Shown: positions 22,394-35,201 of the stretch, piece after piece
Layout of the letters: each line of letters starts with the position of its first letter
How positions within the stretch are numbered: the first letter of the stretch is position 1
Assembly: GCA_025201345.1 (NCBI GenBank)
Contig: JAIXMG010000018.1
Location: forward strand, 496,001 to 560,000
Length of the DNA stretch: 64,000 nt
Direction: 5' to 3'
Source: Thamnidium elegans
Lineage: Eukaryota; Mucoromycota; Mucoromycetes; Mucorales; Mucoraceae
Position numbers and translations under genes: made by a program
Notes under the pieces: model-generated
What the model was told of the DNA's origin: nothing
The model's input: only the letters and a program-made list of their open reading frames with translations
Databases searched by the model: none

Positions 22394-23742
22394 ATGACAT
22401 TGGAAACGATGCAACCTTTTGAGCAATCATTTACTATTTTACAAGATCAAGATGAAGACAATCGTTCTAATTGCATCTTCCCTTCACCCATTGCAGATTC
22501 AGATAGTTACCTTCTCGAAACCTTTCATCAGTACCCTCATGGAGACTTTCGTCCTACCTTTTATAACCCTTTTGAGATAAAACACAGACGTCGTACCTCA
22601 CGCGCTCAACTTAAAGTACTGGAAAAATCCTTCTTTGAAAACCCAAAGCCTAGTGCAACCATTCGTCGTATTCTAGCTCAAAAACTTGACATGACCCCTC
22701 GTGGTGTTCAGATTTGGTTCCAAAACCGAAGAGCAAAAGCAAAGTTACTCAGAAGAAAATCAACAGTTCAACAACAGCGTCATCAACAGTTACAGAGCTC
22801 TGATGAAAACGAAGACGATGACGAAGAGGAGTATAGTAGCGATAGTAGTAGATCAATTGAGAATAAACCAAAAAAAAAAGATTCAACAACCTCTGACCTC
22901 AATCAATCTTCTGTCTTATTCTCCCAATTCTTGGCTAACGTACAGAATAATCAGGATATTGATGACTTGTCTTCTTTTATGCCTACAAACAATAATCTCG
23001 ATCAATCGCAGCCAACAGTTATGAGAGACAATATGAATTGGTCAAACTGGCAACAACATACTTCAATTAGCGATAATGTTAGAACTGTAGCTGCTGTTGC
23101 AGCAGCAACTGCTGTAGCCACTTCAGTTGCTCCTACAAATCATTATGATTCCTCTATGCTCACTTTAGGAGGTGCACATCATTGGCTTGGACATAATAAT
23201 GACGAGATGTTCCATCATCAACAAATATTGAGAAGAAAGTCATGCCCTGCACCAAAAAATACAATGACCATGTCTGACATGCATTACAGTAACCAACAAA
23301 CCGCATATATTTCTTCTTCTTGGCCACAATCAATGACATCTCGGGTAAATATATAATATATTTATGTATATTAAATATTTAAAAAATAACCAACGTAATC
23401 CGTATATAGAATAAAGAATTTGATAACCAAGGAAACGCTTCTCCTATACCTTTACTCAATAACTTTAAGCGCAATTTTTCTTATGATTCTAACGCTTCAA
23501 TGGATTATTATTCTATGCAAGATATTCATCTTAATTATGCTTCTCATCAACAATTAACACCGCCCTTGACAGCTTCCTGTTCAGCTTCAACAGTGGCTGG
23601 ATCACCCATCTCTTTAGATAATTTATACAACGATCCGGCTGTGATCCCTCATAATGGTTTTTACTCAAATAGTGCTAGCCATATCTCTTCTCCATTATCT
23701 GCGACTCATTTAGTTACTGATATAATGCCAAACTTTGTTTAA
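22394..23742 (+). CDS. Homeodomain transcription factor, 427 aa
   Basis: Two exons, 22394-23344 and 23410-23742, with a 65-nt intron in phase 0. A typical 60-residue homeodomain spans about 63-122: basic N-arm (KHRRRTSRAQ), LKVLEKSFFENPKP in helix 1, and recognition helix VQIWFQNRRAKAKLLRR with Gln50 and Asn51. This predicts binding to TAAT-type sites. Downstream are a Gln/acidic region (EDDDEEEYSSDSS), a Lys patch that may be a nuclear signal, an Ala/Val-rich run (VAAVAAATAVATSVA) and Ser/Pro/His/Asn-rich low complexity. Fungal homologues of this single-domain class include Pho2/Yox1-like regulators, but orthology cannot be decided from the domain alone. The start is the first ATG after the TATA-like element. 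Confidence 0.9.
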
Positions 23743-23978
23743 AGTAACCACACAACCCTTTTTTTTTCGTTCATTATTCATGCTTATCCCCCCCCCCCCT
23801 CTCTCACAGCTCACTCTTATATATATTGCACAACTTACAAAAAAAAAAAAAAAAAAAAAAATTGTATGAAAATTTTCTATATTTTACTTTTTTTATGCCC
23901 CCCATCATTTCCTTTATAAATCATATACACATACAAGAATAGCACCCCCCCCCCTTTACACACACCGTCACACACACA

Positions 23979-24012
<34 letters not shown>

Positions 24013-24320
24013 CTCCTGTATCTATATACATATTAAACATTCCTTCTTTGCATCATCCCTCTTTCTTCCCTTTTTTTTTTTCTCCCGCTTTTTTTTTTTT
24101 TTTTTTTTTTTTACTCGAAATAAATAAAAAAAAAAAATGGGGATAGGTTGGAAAGATAGAATTCATTTTTTAAAAGGAAACCGGTAGATCATGATTTCCT
24201 TTTTACACACAACCATTCATTTTTTTTTTTCATATATTTTTTTTATATGCAAATGTTTTCTATTACAAACTAAAACAAAACTGTTCAGAATAAATCTTTT
24301 TTTTTAAAAAAAAATAATAA
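23743..24320. other. Convergent intergenic region, simple-sequence rich
   Basis: Separates the stop codons of the homeodomain gene and DIS3. It carries C runs (23789-23799, 23944-23953), an A run (23840-23861), an (AT)n block (about 23983-24009) and T runs. No gene seen; it holds both 3' UTRs. Confidence 0.6.
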
Positions 24321-27300
24321 TTATTGTTTAGACTTTTTAGACTTGCTATCATCTTCAACCTCTTCAATTGCTCTCTTCTTAACAGATACACTAACACCTT
24401 CCACAAAAGGTTCAACCAATTGCATCTTCATAGTTTGACGCATACCAAGTTCATCACCTTCAACCGAGATTTGAACCTTGACACTATCAAATGTCTTTAA
24501 CTTGATATCTCCAGCAGTTAAACTCTTATCATCATCATCATATACAAATGGAGATGATGCACTTCCTTTGCTGGTGGTATAAACAATGCTTTCAACGCCA
24601 TATTTAGGTACAAGTACAATAATACCGTTCTTTAATACACGAAGAACACGACCTTCTTCAACTTCTGTCTTGTTTCTAAAGTAAATACCCGTAAATAATT
24701 CAACGGAACTACGACTGGCTTGTTGTGCCATTCTGTTACGGAAATTAAGGTTATCACAGAGTTCTTTCATCTTGGTCATATCGGTAAGTTCGTGACCGTA
24801 AGCGAGGTCTGATTCAATACAGGCTTGTAATAAACGATGGACAATGATATCTAGTTGTATATTATAAGTATAAAATGTATGACATGTTAAATATATATAT
24901 ATATATATATCTTTTACCTGCATAACGACGAATAGGAGATGTAAAATGAGTATAAATAGGACTAGCTAAACCATAATGCAAGAAATCAGATTCTGCCTCA
25001 GTACCGGAACAGAAATACTGGGCTTGCATCATACAACGTGTAGTCATAATACGGACCAAGTTATTAAAGTAAGGGTCATCAGGTAACACGGCTTTATCAA
25101 GTGAATCGGCCAAGGCCTTTGAACTATCTGTTTCCAATGTAAATCCCTTTTCAGCCAAAGTCTTACGAAGTTGATCAAAATTATTTGTAGGAGGAGGAGC
25201 ATGCTTACGAAGCATAGCAGAACTAGGGAACTTTGAATAGATTGTTTTGGCAACAGAAATATTAGCCAACAACATGAATTCTTCAACAAGTGCATTGGTT
25301 TCTTTTAATCCCTTCATCTCTACATCTACTGGATCTTGCGAATCGTTTTCAAGACGGAAACGAACTTCGGGTGAAGATAAGGTTAAAGCACCAGCGTCCA
25401 TACGTCTTTGACGAAGGATCTTGGCAAATTTGTTAAGGACACGAATACCTTTAGTAACATCATCTTGCATACGTTCATCGTCAATACGTGTTTGTGCTTC
25501 TTCGTATGTAAATGAAAATTTGGATCGAATGACACTCTTGGTGAAACTGACATTGACAATCTCGGCATCTTCATTCATTTCCCAAATACAAGAGAAAGCT
25601 AAACGGTCAACATTGGAACGTAATGAACAAAGGTTGGTACCCAAAAGAGAAGGTAACATATCAATACGTTTATCCACAAGATAAACAGATGTACCACGAG
25701 CAGCGGCTTCGGTATCCATAGGCATACCGTATTTTACAAAGTAGGTTACATCGGCAATATGAACACCGATTTCATAGTTACCGTTGGGGAGAGTGCGTAC
25801 GTGAAGTGCATCATCGATATCGGTACATCCTGGAGGATCGATACTACAGACGTTCAAGTCACGGAAATCTCGTCTGTTCTCATCATTTAAATGCTTATCA
25901 AGAACAATCCATTGATCTCCTTCAACGGGAAGATCTTCAAGTACTCGCTTAGAGAACTCTTGGTATGGGACATCGTGCTCTAATAATAAAACTTCTGTCT
26001 CGGTTTCTCTGTCGCCGGAAGAACCTAATACTTTAACAAAATGACCAAGAGGAATACTATAATTTACATTAGAAGGGTTTTTTTTTTTTTTTTTTTTTTT
26101 TAGGTTACTTACCCTGAATTTACGGGCCAGCTGTCAATTGCTACAACAATACGGTTGCCAAGTAAGGTACTAGCTTGTGCAGTTCTGATCTTAATAGGTG
26201 GAATACGACGATCAATAGCACGGAAAATAACGTTCGTAGGTCCCTTGGATTCTCCTTGAGAAGGAGCAGTATTCTTGACAATAAAACCACAATAACTAAT
26301 ACAGATACAACAAAATTAAAGAACAAGTTCATCATGCTGATTTTTTTATATATAACTTACGGTCTCCATTTCTTTCTAATAATACCAACTACTTTACCAG
26401 TAGGTTCAGCTTCTTCATCAGTCATAGGATCATCCTTTAAATCCTCGACCTCTTCTTCTCCATATAATTTTTCATCATCTTCGTCTTCAATAGCTACTGA
26501 TGCACTACGCTTCCATTGGCTTTTGGGTAATAATTCAACAGCTACAATATCACCTTGAATACAACGGTTAAAGTTCTTACGACCCAAAATGTAAATTGTC
26601 TTCATTTCTCCTTCTACTTCACCAACAACAGTAGCCTATATGTACTTTTTTTTTAATATATCATTTTTATGATTATTGTTTTAATACTTACTTCGTGTAC
26701 GTTATGTTGACTAACATTGAAAGATGATTGAATAAGTGTACCCTTCTTAATTCCATTTTTGATTTGAGCAGGTGTTAAATGTTCTTCGTAGACTGTCTTT
26801 TCTTCACTGGCAGCTTTAGGTGCTGATACCATGTCGAGTAATTCGGGAACGTCTTTAATACTTTCGACATATTCAGGAACTAAATATACGCACATTGAGT
26901 CAAATTTGAAAAAAAAAATATATATATTTATGAGTAACGTACCTCCACTGCTTTTAATACCAGTTGCACTAGCCTTCTCTCGGTTTCCTCTGTCATCTGT
27001 CAATAAAACAATCTCGATTTCTTTACCGGATCCATTGGCCTTCAAATGATCCTTGTACCACTTGGCAGCAACACGAATAGCTTTTTTTTTTTTTTAATAT
27101 TTTGAAAATCATGCAACATCTTTTTTTTTTTCTTATAATTCTTACCTCTATCATTCCTATCGTTTGGTGTTTCATCCTTTAATTTCTCGATAAATGTATC
27201 GCTATTTTTATGAAAAAAATAGTTTAGATATCTCTTTTCAAAATGTATATACTTAAAAAAAACCCCATACCGTTGATGTTCATTAGCAAATAAATAAAAA

Positions 27301-27704
27301 CGCTTCGTCTTATCGGCTAAAATAGCATTAAGTCTGTTATAAACTGGAAGACTCAAATGACGAACTTCTTCTCTTACGGTTTGTAATACAATAACATCTT
27401 TAATAGCTGGGTGCTCCATAATATCAAGCTAAATACATATTTAGTATCTAAAGGGAGACGTCTTTGATAGTATTCTATTTTATTTATTCTTTACCTGACT
27501 AATAAATACGTTGGTATCAGGAATAATGTAATGAGAGGGGAATCCACTGGTGGCTTTAGGTTCCTCAGACAAAACAGGTGTGTGTGTACAGCTCTTACAG
27601 ATGGGTGAAGAGCAAGGAATATCGTCTCTTAAATAATGCTCTTTTACAACTTTTACAACGTTACCCTTACGGGTACGTTTAACAAAGGACTTGGATCTAA
27701 GCAT
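24321..27704 (-). CDS. DIS3: Exosome complex exonuclease/endonuclease Dis3 (Rrp44)
   Basis: Catalytic subunit of the RNA exosome: 3'-5' exonuclease through the RNB domain and endonuclease through the PIN domain. Nine exons on the minus strand: 27704-27495, 27428-27271, 27201-27146, 27080-26943, 26879-26692, 26635-26361, 26295-26113, 26056-24918 and 24850-24321, giving 958 aa, the same length as the human protein. Domains in order: N-terminal Cys-containing CR3-like segment (CSSPICKSC), PIN (from about 60, [10 protein letters not shown] with the first catalytic Asp; VLLTDDRGN later), two cold-shock domains, RNB with the metal-binding [15 protein letters not shown], and [15 protein letters not shown] [10 protein letters not shown], then the S1 domain and a Lys-rich tail (SKKSKQ). 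Splice sites are consensus throughout; one intron (26057-26112) contains a long T run. Confidence 0.96.
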
Positions 27705-28092
27705 TTGCTTTTTGTTGTAAAAAAAAAAGGTAGATCTTGATTTCTATTTTTTTTTTTCTTCTTGGAAACTTTATTTGGGTTTGTCAGTTTGACGGTCACA
27801 GAGGTTTGTGACCTTGTATTAATTTTGACATATGAGATTCAGTATACATCTTTTGGCCGCTATTCGACATTAGGCTTCCAAAAGCATTATATTATTGTTA
27901 AAGTAAAAAGAGTGAGGAAATTCTTGTTGCACGGTCGATATACACAAAATGTAAGTAAAAAAAAAAAGTTCTGTTTGGTTATCCACAACTGTCTTATTAT
28001 TAGACCGGGACGATATAGATACATTCATTAGTTGTATATTTCAGTAACTTATATAATTATCAAAGTTAACGCATTTCAGACAATTACAGAGG
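27705..28092. other. Intergenic region, upstream of DIS3, nothing recognised
   Basis: Divergent flank carrying the presumed DIS3 promoter. A plus-strand ORF at 27762-28031 (89 codons) resembles no family and overlaps the region where the transposase relic begins further right. Confidence 0.5.
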
Positions 28093-28142
28093 TTGATATG
28101 TGTTACTACGGCTTTATATTTACTCTTACAAGAACTTATGTA

Positions 28143-28329
28143 TCGATATATCTTTGAGAAGACCAACATCGACAGTAAGAAAAAAAAAAGGCGAAAATTA
28201 GATGGTCAAGAAGTAGCTATTAGTGGTAGAGTAGAAATCGGATCTGTCCATGGCTATTATATAGTAATAGATAATGCCCCTATTCATAAGTCTGCTGCTA
28301 TAAGAACATTGATCGAAGAAAGAGGCTAA
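28143..28329 (+). pseudogene. Truncated DDE transposase relic (Tc1/mariner-IS630 superfamily)
   Basis: The frame ends with RVEIGSVHGYYIVIDNAPIHKS and IRTLIEERG. The block (I/V)-x-DNAPIHKS followed about 8 residues later by a helix ending (E/S)RG is the second catalytic Asp region of fungal Tc1-like DDE transposases. The upstream catalytic Asp region is not found intact and the frame stops (28327-28329) before the PPYSPxLNPIE block with the third acidic residue. This is therefore a fragment, not a working element. Terminal inverted repeats were not found. It lies in the divergent spacer between DIS3 and ITC1. Confidence 0.75.
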
Positions 28330-28672
28330 AAAAATATTTGATAATCTAAGCATTAACTATATATTACAATCGCTTTCTACCAGTACCTACTTGTTTTTCT
28401 TTAAACGTCCCCCCCCCCATTTTTTATCTGAATTATCTATTCCGTTCCAAATAAAAGTGTTCTGATGTATAATTTTCTTATAAGTAACAGTTTCTAGTAC
28501 ACCATATCTTGTCATACCAGATCAAAAACGCTTAAACGTAGAACCGTTTAAGAATAACTTTATTTTTTTTTAAAACGCAGTTTTTTTTTTTTCTTTATTT
28601 ACCGGACTTGTTGAAATACACTCATAAACGCGACGTCTTTTTTTTTTATATATATACTTCATTTGTTTTGCT
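28330..28672. other. Spacer ahead of the ITC1-like gene
   Basis: AT-rich DNA with a C run near 28410-28418 and T runs close to the start codon. It presumably contains the ITC1 promoter. No element recognised. Confidence 0.5.
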
Positions 28673-31600
28673 ATGCCATTACTGAATAAAAGAAGAGTCC
28701 CACTTGCACCTAATATACCATGTGATCCCAAGCGTCAAAGAAAGGAAGTTTGGTACCTTCACTTTACAAACGAAGTTTTCACAAACTACGAGTATCCTTT
28801 TTAAAAAAATAATACTAATCTTATAGATTCATGTTACTTTTCTATAATCCTTAACCCAAAAAAAAAATAATATAGATCGTATATCAATAAACTAACATTG
28901 TATCACCAACCGATTTGGGAATGTGAAGCAACTGGCAGACAACATTTGACATATGAACAAGCGTTAGAAAGTGAAAAGACTGAACATGATAGAGCAGAGT
29001 TCAAGTTTTGTCAACCACTTCGAATTCATATCTTGAATAGGATCAAATTCCGTAAATATTCCTTTCTTTTTTCTTTTTTTTTACTTACTTGTTTTATTCT
29101 GATAATTTTTTTTTATAGAAACTGTCCGATTGGATGTACTTGTCAACGATGTTTATTCTTATTTTAAAACCAATTTTGTTGTAGATGAAATCGTGCACTG
29201 TAAATTAAATGGTTACAAGTATGTACGACAGACAAAAAAAAAAAAAAAAAAAAAAAAAAAGATGGATTTTATTTCTAACGTTCTTGTTAAAGCTATCTTG
29301 CTAGAATTGTACAAGTTTTACCAAAGAGATCAAATGATTATCAACATTCACTGACTTGGACTAAAAAATCTGCGGAATCTTCATCAGTCTCTAATTCTGA
29401 ATCTGAAGACGATTCAAATGTACCTCGTCAACCAAATGGACGTCTTCGATTTCCTGACGCATTTCTCCATCCTACACCACAATCACCTTCTCACTCTGAA
29501 AATGATTCGATGCCTGATCCACAGAGTGATCACGATACAGATACCTGTCAGTATAAGGTGCAATTGATCGATGAAAGTAATCAACCACTTGAAAATTGTA
29601 CTCGTATTGTAGAATCAACTGATATCAAACGAGAAAAGAATGTGTTTAATAGATCAAATGTACAATGTTTTATTAGAGAGTGTTCGTATAAAGATAATTA
29701 TATCAATGCGCCCTGGCTTATTAAAGCCGCTATTGCTTCCACTTACGATATTGATACGCGACTTCCCGAACATTTACAACAGGCACAGGACAAATTATAT
29801 GAAAAGACCTCGAAAAAACGAAAGATTGTTGTACCAACAAAGACACCAGATGAGCGTGAGGCCGAAAAGAGAGCTCGTAAAGAAGAAAGTTTATTACAGA
29901 AAGCAAAGTTAAAAGAGGAACGAGAGAGATTACGAGAAGAGAAAAAGAAACAAGCAGCTGTAAAATACCCATTGGAAGATTTAGATTTACCAATTTATCG
30001 AAAAGATCCAAACTTGAATTGGTTATTGATCGATATGTCTCCATTAAAATTTGATGTCAAAGATGCTATCATACCATACCCTAGTGGCGGTAGAGCTCAA
30101 AGACCAAACCCACATAATGATTCGGCTATCCCGCCTGAATTGTTTGATTCGTTTTTATCCATCTGGGCTTTTTTAACCGTATTTGCGGAACCATTAAAGG
30201 TATCAGCTTATAGTGTAGATGAGTTTGAACGCGCTTTATTTCATAATTCACATCAACCAAAAGCAACTGTCTTGGTAGAATACAACGCTTGTCTTTTGAA
30301 TGTCATTATTAATGAAAGAAAAGAAGATACCATCAATGAAATCATCAATGGTGAAGTTATGGAAACCTATGTCGAATCTTTAGAAGAGGATAATGAAGAT
30401 GAAGGTAGTGATGACGAAGATCAGGATAATGAAAAGTGTAATAATGGATCCAAGTTGAAAAACAATATTCCTGATACTTTTGTATTACCAAAAATTGAAC
30501 GAGGTTGGAGAGACAAGGAACATTTAAGGATTAGTCAGAAATGGGATCATAAAGAATTAAGAGCTAATTACGATAGACGTGGTTGGGAAACTAGTTTAAT
30601 AGGCTGTTTAAATGATGTCTCTACACCTGATTTAATACCTGATTTAGATGATTTACTTCGTCATTTGGTACCTCGTATAGGTTCTACTGCTGCTGATAGA
30701 GAAAAGCAATACCCAACTTTATCCATCAAACAAAAATTGGATATCATGATTTTTTTAGTAGATGTTGTAAATGAATCCAACCTTATAAAGTAAATTTTTT
30801 GAAAAAAATGGCATTATCGCAACTTTGGTTTAAATACTAATACATATTTTTTATTATTAGAAATTACATGGAATATTGTCAGGAACAATTGTCTGAATTT
30901 AGAAAACAAAAAGTTGAATTAAATAAGGAATCAAAAGCATTGTAAGTTTGATCTATACTTTATTATTATTATTATTATTATTGTTCTAATTTAAAAGTAT
31001 TTTAGATCTGTTCGACGTATTGAAATGGATAAAAGAGATAAAGCCGAAAAATCAGAAGAGACAAGTGATGAAGATGATTCTGACGATAGTAGTGACTCTG
31101 ATGATTCTGAAAATGAATCGCATGATAATTCAGATATTGATAGTGATTCGTAAGCATATAGGAGGGAAGAGAAGGTATATGTGCTAACATATCTGGTTTT
31201 TTTTTTCTTTTTTAAGATCTGAAAGAAGACTTGCAAACCGTGAACGTAGACATTTATCCAGACAAGAAAAGTTGAAACAAAAACAACGAGAAAGAGAAGA
31301 AATGGAAACACAGCGAAAGAAAATGTATGCTGAGCAACGTCAAGTAGCTAAAGCCAAAAACCAAGAACAACGTATTAAAGCTAGCGAACGTAGAAAGTTA
31401 GAGGAAGAAGAACGTATTTTAAAGAAAAAAGTAATTAACTAGAAATGATATTTTTATAAGTGGGAGGACTAAACGCTCTTTTTTTTTCTTTCTTTTTTTT
31501 TTTTTATACATTTGTAGGAGGAGCATTTGGAAAAGTCCATGCGTAGATATATGACATTACGAATTCGACCATTGGGAAAAGATAGATTTAATAATAGATA

Positions 31601-32203
31601 TTTTTATTTGGATAATGTAGGTGTTGCTAATACCTATGGTTCTGGTCGATTGTATATTAGTAGTCCTACTGATGGGGATATACAGATGATGATGGAGCGA
31701 GATTTTGTAGCTGATCTTCCAGATCAGCCTTGGGGTTATGGAGGTGGACGTTGGTTTATTCTGAAACTGATGCGAGAACAAGGACTGGCGGAAGAGAGTA
31801 TATGGCTTGAAAACCGTATGAATGAACTTAATACGGGTAATGCAAGTGAATACAAAGGTTGGTGGAAGTATTATTCTGACCCAGAAGAGGTATGAAAAAG
31901 CGCCTATTTTATGTCGACTATATTTACTTATATACCTATATTAGATACAACAATTATTATCTTGGTTAAATCCAAAAGGATTTAGAGAACATAAATTAAA
32001 GTGTGAACTTGCGAAACAAGAAGCTAATATTATTAAATCCATGAAGAAGAGAGCTCATGTAAGATTTTAATACTTATTAATTATATTTTTTTCTAAGATG
32101 ATTTTTTTTTTAGGCATTAACAAAGACAGAAGCAATTACAAAACGTGCTACAAGAGCAAAATCATCTGTACATTCTGACTCTACTTGGTCTTCCAAAGCT
32201 TGA
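28673..32203 (+). CDS. ITC1: ISWI-complex accessory subunit with WAC, DDT and WHIM domains (Itc1/Acf1-like)
   Basis: Non-catalytic partner of an ISWI ATPase in nucleosome spacing and gene repression. Ten exons: 28673-28791, 28876-29051, 29119-29218, 29293-30789, 30861-30941, 31006-31149, 31217-31430, 31518-31889, 31945-32058 and 32114-32203, giving 968 aa. Domains: WAC at 1-100 (MPLLNKRRVPLAP, EVFTNYESYINKLTLY, WECEATGRQHLTYEQALESE); a bridging segment DEIVHCKLNGYNYLARIVQVLP; Lys/Glu coiled coil at about 310-360; DDT near 411-470 (PPELFDSFLSIWAFLTVF, VDEFERALFH); WHIM parts with LSIKQKLDIMIFLVD and RIRPLGKDRFNNRYFYLD. An acidic Ser/Asp run (DDSDDSSDSDDSE) lies in exon 6. The junction at 29218/29293 spans a poly(A)-bearing intron and is the least certain, but it restores the conserved YLARIVQVLP. 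Confidence 0.92.
29234..29260. repeat. Poly(A) tract inside an ITC1 intron
   Basis: About 27 A residues sit in the 74-nt intron 29219-29292. Read through, they would encode a Lys run and shift the downstream frame, so correct splicing is required. Confidence 0.85.
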
Positions 32204-32724
32204 ATGTACGCCTGTTTACATAAAAAAAGACTCTTTTTATTTTCTTCTTTTACACACTTGCATAATTTGAAATACAAACATTGTATATACATTAAAAAAA
32301 AATTGAATTGAACCAAACTGACACTTCTAGTATTATAAAGATGCTCTTATAATACATAACCAGCAAACATATTATTTATAATATATCGATAAATAAGCTG
32401 ATTTAACTAAAAGTAATGTAATTAACTATCTTTCTGATGAGCGTATAATGATCTTTTTGCTTATAAAAACATATTGACTCTTTAATGATTTACATATTAT
32501 TACACTGTAGTTCTTATATTCAGTAATATATATAGTGAACTATGGGATACAAGAAAATAATTTAACAAAATGCAGGATACTTTATATCATGCTTTCTCTG
32601 GGTTCTATAGACTACTCTTTACCATCTAACATTGAAAAACAATGCATGCTGTAGTTAGATTTTTGCGCCGTTATTTTTTTGCTAAATACAGTTATAAAAA
32701 TATAAGCAGTTAAAAACAAAAAAA
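32204..32724. other. Intergenic region, nothing recognised
   Basis: A 521-bp AT-rich spacer after ITC1. It contains the ITC1 3' UTR and the upstream flank of the decayed secreted-protein gene. No ORF of interest. Confidence 0.55.
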
Positions 32725-33456
32725 ATGCGCATCTATACATTTCTTTCTGTGACGTTAGTTGGTCTCCTAGACACCTTCGCTTCAGTAAAGACTTTCTATA
32801 AAGAAGGTTTAGTAGCTTGTACACATCAATGTATCAAGAACCATGGTACTTTTCGTAGCTTTTACGAAACGAAGGGGATAAAAAAGGAATTTTCTAAAAT
32901 TAGACAGCGTCGAGACAACTCTTTTGTTGCTCGATCTTCGGACAATGCTATTTTAGGTTCTTGAATTCCTTTAGGATAATATACCGATTATGTGTATAGT
33001 ATTATAGACTAACATAGTGGTTACAATAACGATGCTTCTTCCTCTTCTTTTCCGGCTTTCGCTGCCGCCACCGCTAGTGATTATAAGGGCGAGGACAATG
33101 GTTAGGATTATGGTGAGGGTGAATATGGTGAGGGTGAGTATGGCGATGAAGATAACGATGAAGGATATGATTCTTCTTGTAGAGATCATCGTGGAGGTCA
33201 TGGCAGTAGAGCTCATTATGGTTGAGATCATGGACGTAGGTATAGCGATAGATCTACATTTGCCCCCGCCGCCGTTTATTCTAATAATAGTGGTAAAAGT
33301 GATGTTAGAAGTGCTGCCACCGGTTTTGGAAGTATTACTGTAGTTGATTCTGTTAGTAGTCATATACTAAGTATCGAAACAACTACTAAAGATATAATAG
33401 TACTTTACTATTATTATTCAGCTATACGTTCCCTCGCTACGACAAATAAATGTTAA
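32725..33456 (+). pseudogene. Decayed gene for a small secreted protein with Gly/Tyr/Asp-rich repeats
   Basis: The 5' ORF (32725-32964) starts with a signal-peptide-like MRIYTFLSVTLVGLLDTFA and continues with a Cys-x3-Cys segment (VACTHQCIKNHGTF). After a probable intron ending ACATAG at 33017, the frame from 33019 encodes low-complexity sequence: Ser/Ala-rich, then DYGEGEYGEGEYGDEDND, GG/H/S-rich, and Ala/Ser/Asn-rich, to a TAA at 33454-33456. Two in-frame stops interrupt it: TAG at 33103-33105 and TGA at 33223-33225, each directly after a GGT codon. The biased, GC-richer composition over 430 bases marks it as former coding DNA. No donor consensus is clear at the end of exon 1. The family is not identified; it may be a Mucorales-type secreted protein. 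Confidence 0.55.
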
Positions 33457-34550
33457 CGTTTTTGTTTAAAGAGATATTAATAGTTTAATGATATACTAAA
33501 TAGGATACTGACTTTTATATATCAATAATATATAAGGATAGACAAGTGCAAATGAGAGCTTTATTTAACAAAATCTAGGGGTAACTACTTTACGCTATGC
33601 TACAGTCAGACTCTAAAAAAAAGTAACTTTACCATTTTTTAAATTTTACGTGATTACCTGGAATTTACTTTGCTACTACTATTGCTTATAATAACAAAAG
33701 TTAAAGTACTTTATTAGCTCTTTTTACTTCACTTATAAATTAAATGAGTAAACACGCTTTGAAAAAACGGTATAAAAAACTAAGCCACACATATTAAGGT
33801 CTTTTATAGCTATTTTCAAACAATGATTACTAGCTCAATTTTTGGAGTAAAAATATCAATTCAAATGGATAAGGAAGGATGAAACGGGTACTTTATTATC
33901 TGTTTTTTTAAATTATAAAAACAATGTGTCTCCGGAGTAATTGCAATTTGTGATTTTTAGCCGAAAACAAAAGGGTTGGCCTCCAAAATAGTCAAAATTA
34001 ACCAAAAATGAAAAAAAAACAGTTTTTAATATTGGATAAATACGAAAGAGATATTACAAACAATTAATTTGTAATTATAAAAATTGAGCCCAAAGTGTTT
34101 TCTATCTACCTCTAAAGTAACTGAAAACCTTTTAATCAAATCACTGCGTGAATTGAGAATACTATTCGTAAATAATTGCATTTTTCTTTGGTGGAGTGGT
34201 GGATACTAAACATAGTTTTTGTTCTCAGCAAAAAAAAAACCTGGAACGTGCAAGGCTGCTAAATATAACTTAGTGTATGGAATAATGGTATAAAGTCAAA
34301 GTTGGAAGTGTCATAAAAGATGAGTAAAAGAGAACCGGGAAACAGTAAAAACAAACTGGTTTTTAATGCATGTAACTAAGTGACCGGTTCCCAAAGTACA
34401 ACCATGCACGCACGCGACACATTTCTGTTTGGAATACACTTTGATGATTAAAGCACCGAATGACCGCAGTTTATTCGAGTGCCCCTCATACGTAATCCCT
34501 CTTTTTTTCTCATCCATCCATCCATCCATTTTTCTTCTATTTTATTAACA
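33457..34550. other. Intergenic region, 1.1 kb, no supported gene
   Basis: AT-rich spacer with many stops in all frames. A (CATC)n run (34510-34529) lies just ahead of the RanBP1 start. No RNA gene or transposon peptide was seen. Confidence 0.55.
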
Positions 34551-35201
34551 ATGGCTGATACTGAAGAAAAGAAGATTGTCGAACAAGTATGTCATACCCT
34601 TTTTTCCTTATTTTTCTTTTTCATTTTTACTTAATATATTTTTAATATGATAGCAAGAAGAAGAGGTTGAATCACCTGATGTTCATTTCGAACCCATCGT
34701 CAAGTTGGAAGAAGTCGAAGTAAAGACTAATGAAGAACAAGAAGAAGTCCTTTTCAAAATGTAAAATAACAAAAAGAATATATACATGTATATACACACA
34801 TAGCTCATCCTTTTTTTTTTTTATCGTTTAGGCGTGCCAAGTTGTTCCGTTACAACAAGGACACTAAGGAATGGAAAGAACGTGGTACTGGTGATGTTAA
34901 GTTCTTACAACACAAGGAATCCAAGAAGGTTCGTTTGTTGATGCGTCGTGATAAGACCCTCAAGGTCTGCGCCAACCATCTCGTCGATTCTCTTATGAAG
35001 CTCTCTCCCAATGTCGGTTCTGACCGTTCTTGGGTTTGGAACGTTACCGCTGATGTTTCTGACGGTAAGCCTGAAGCCGAAACTTTAGCCATCCGTTTCG
35101 CCAACTCTGAAAACGCCAACCTCTTCAAGGAGAAGTTTGAAGAAGTCCAAAAGATTAACGAGGAGATTACCAAGAAGGAGGAAAAGAAGTCTGATGCTTA
35201 A
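34551..35201 (+). CDS. YRB1: Ran-binding protein 1 (RanBP1/Yrb1)
   Basis: A Ran-GTP binding co-activator of RanGAP that helps dismantle export complexes at the nuclear pore. Exons 34551-34586, 34654-34760 and 34832-35201 give 170 aa, compact compared with about 200 in yeast and human. It has a short acidic N-terminus, then one complete Ran-binding domain (about 25-155): [41 protein letters not shown] with the conserved [31 protein letters not shown], the WVW core ([16 protein letters not shown]) and [20 protein letters not shown]. It ends in Lys/Glu repeats. Codons are more C-ending and uniform in exon 3 than in neighbouring genes, suggesting high expression. Confidence 0.96.

Noticed and set aside
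33017..33343. 108-codon ORF rich in Met/Val/Ile on the plus strand and a Thr/Ile-rich ORF on the minus strand
   Set aside because: Both are other-frame shadows of the decayed Gly/Tyr/Asp-rich repeat; the composition of the third frame is the coherent one.
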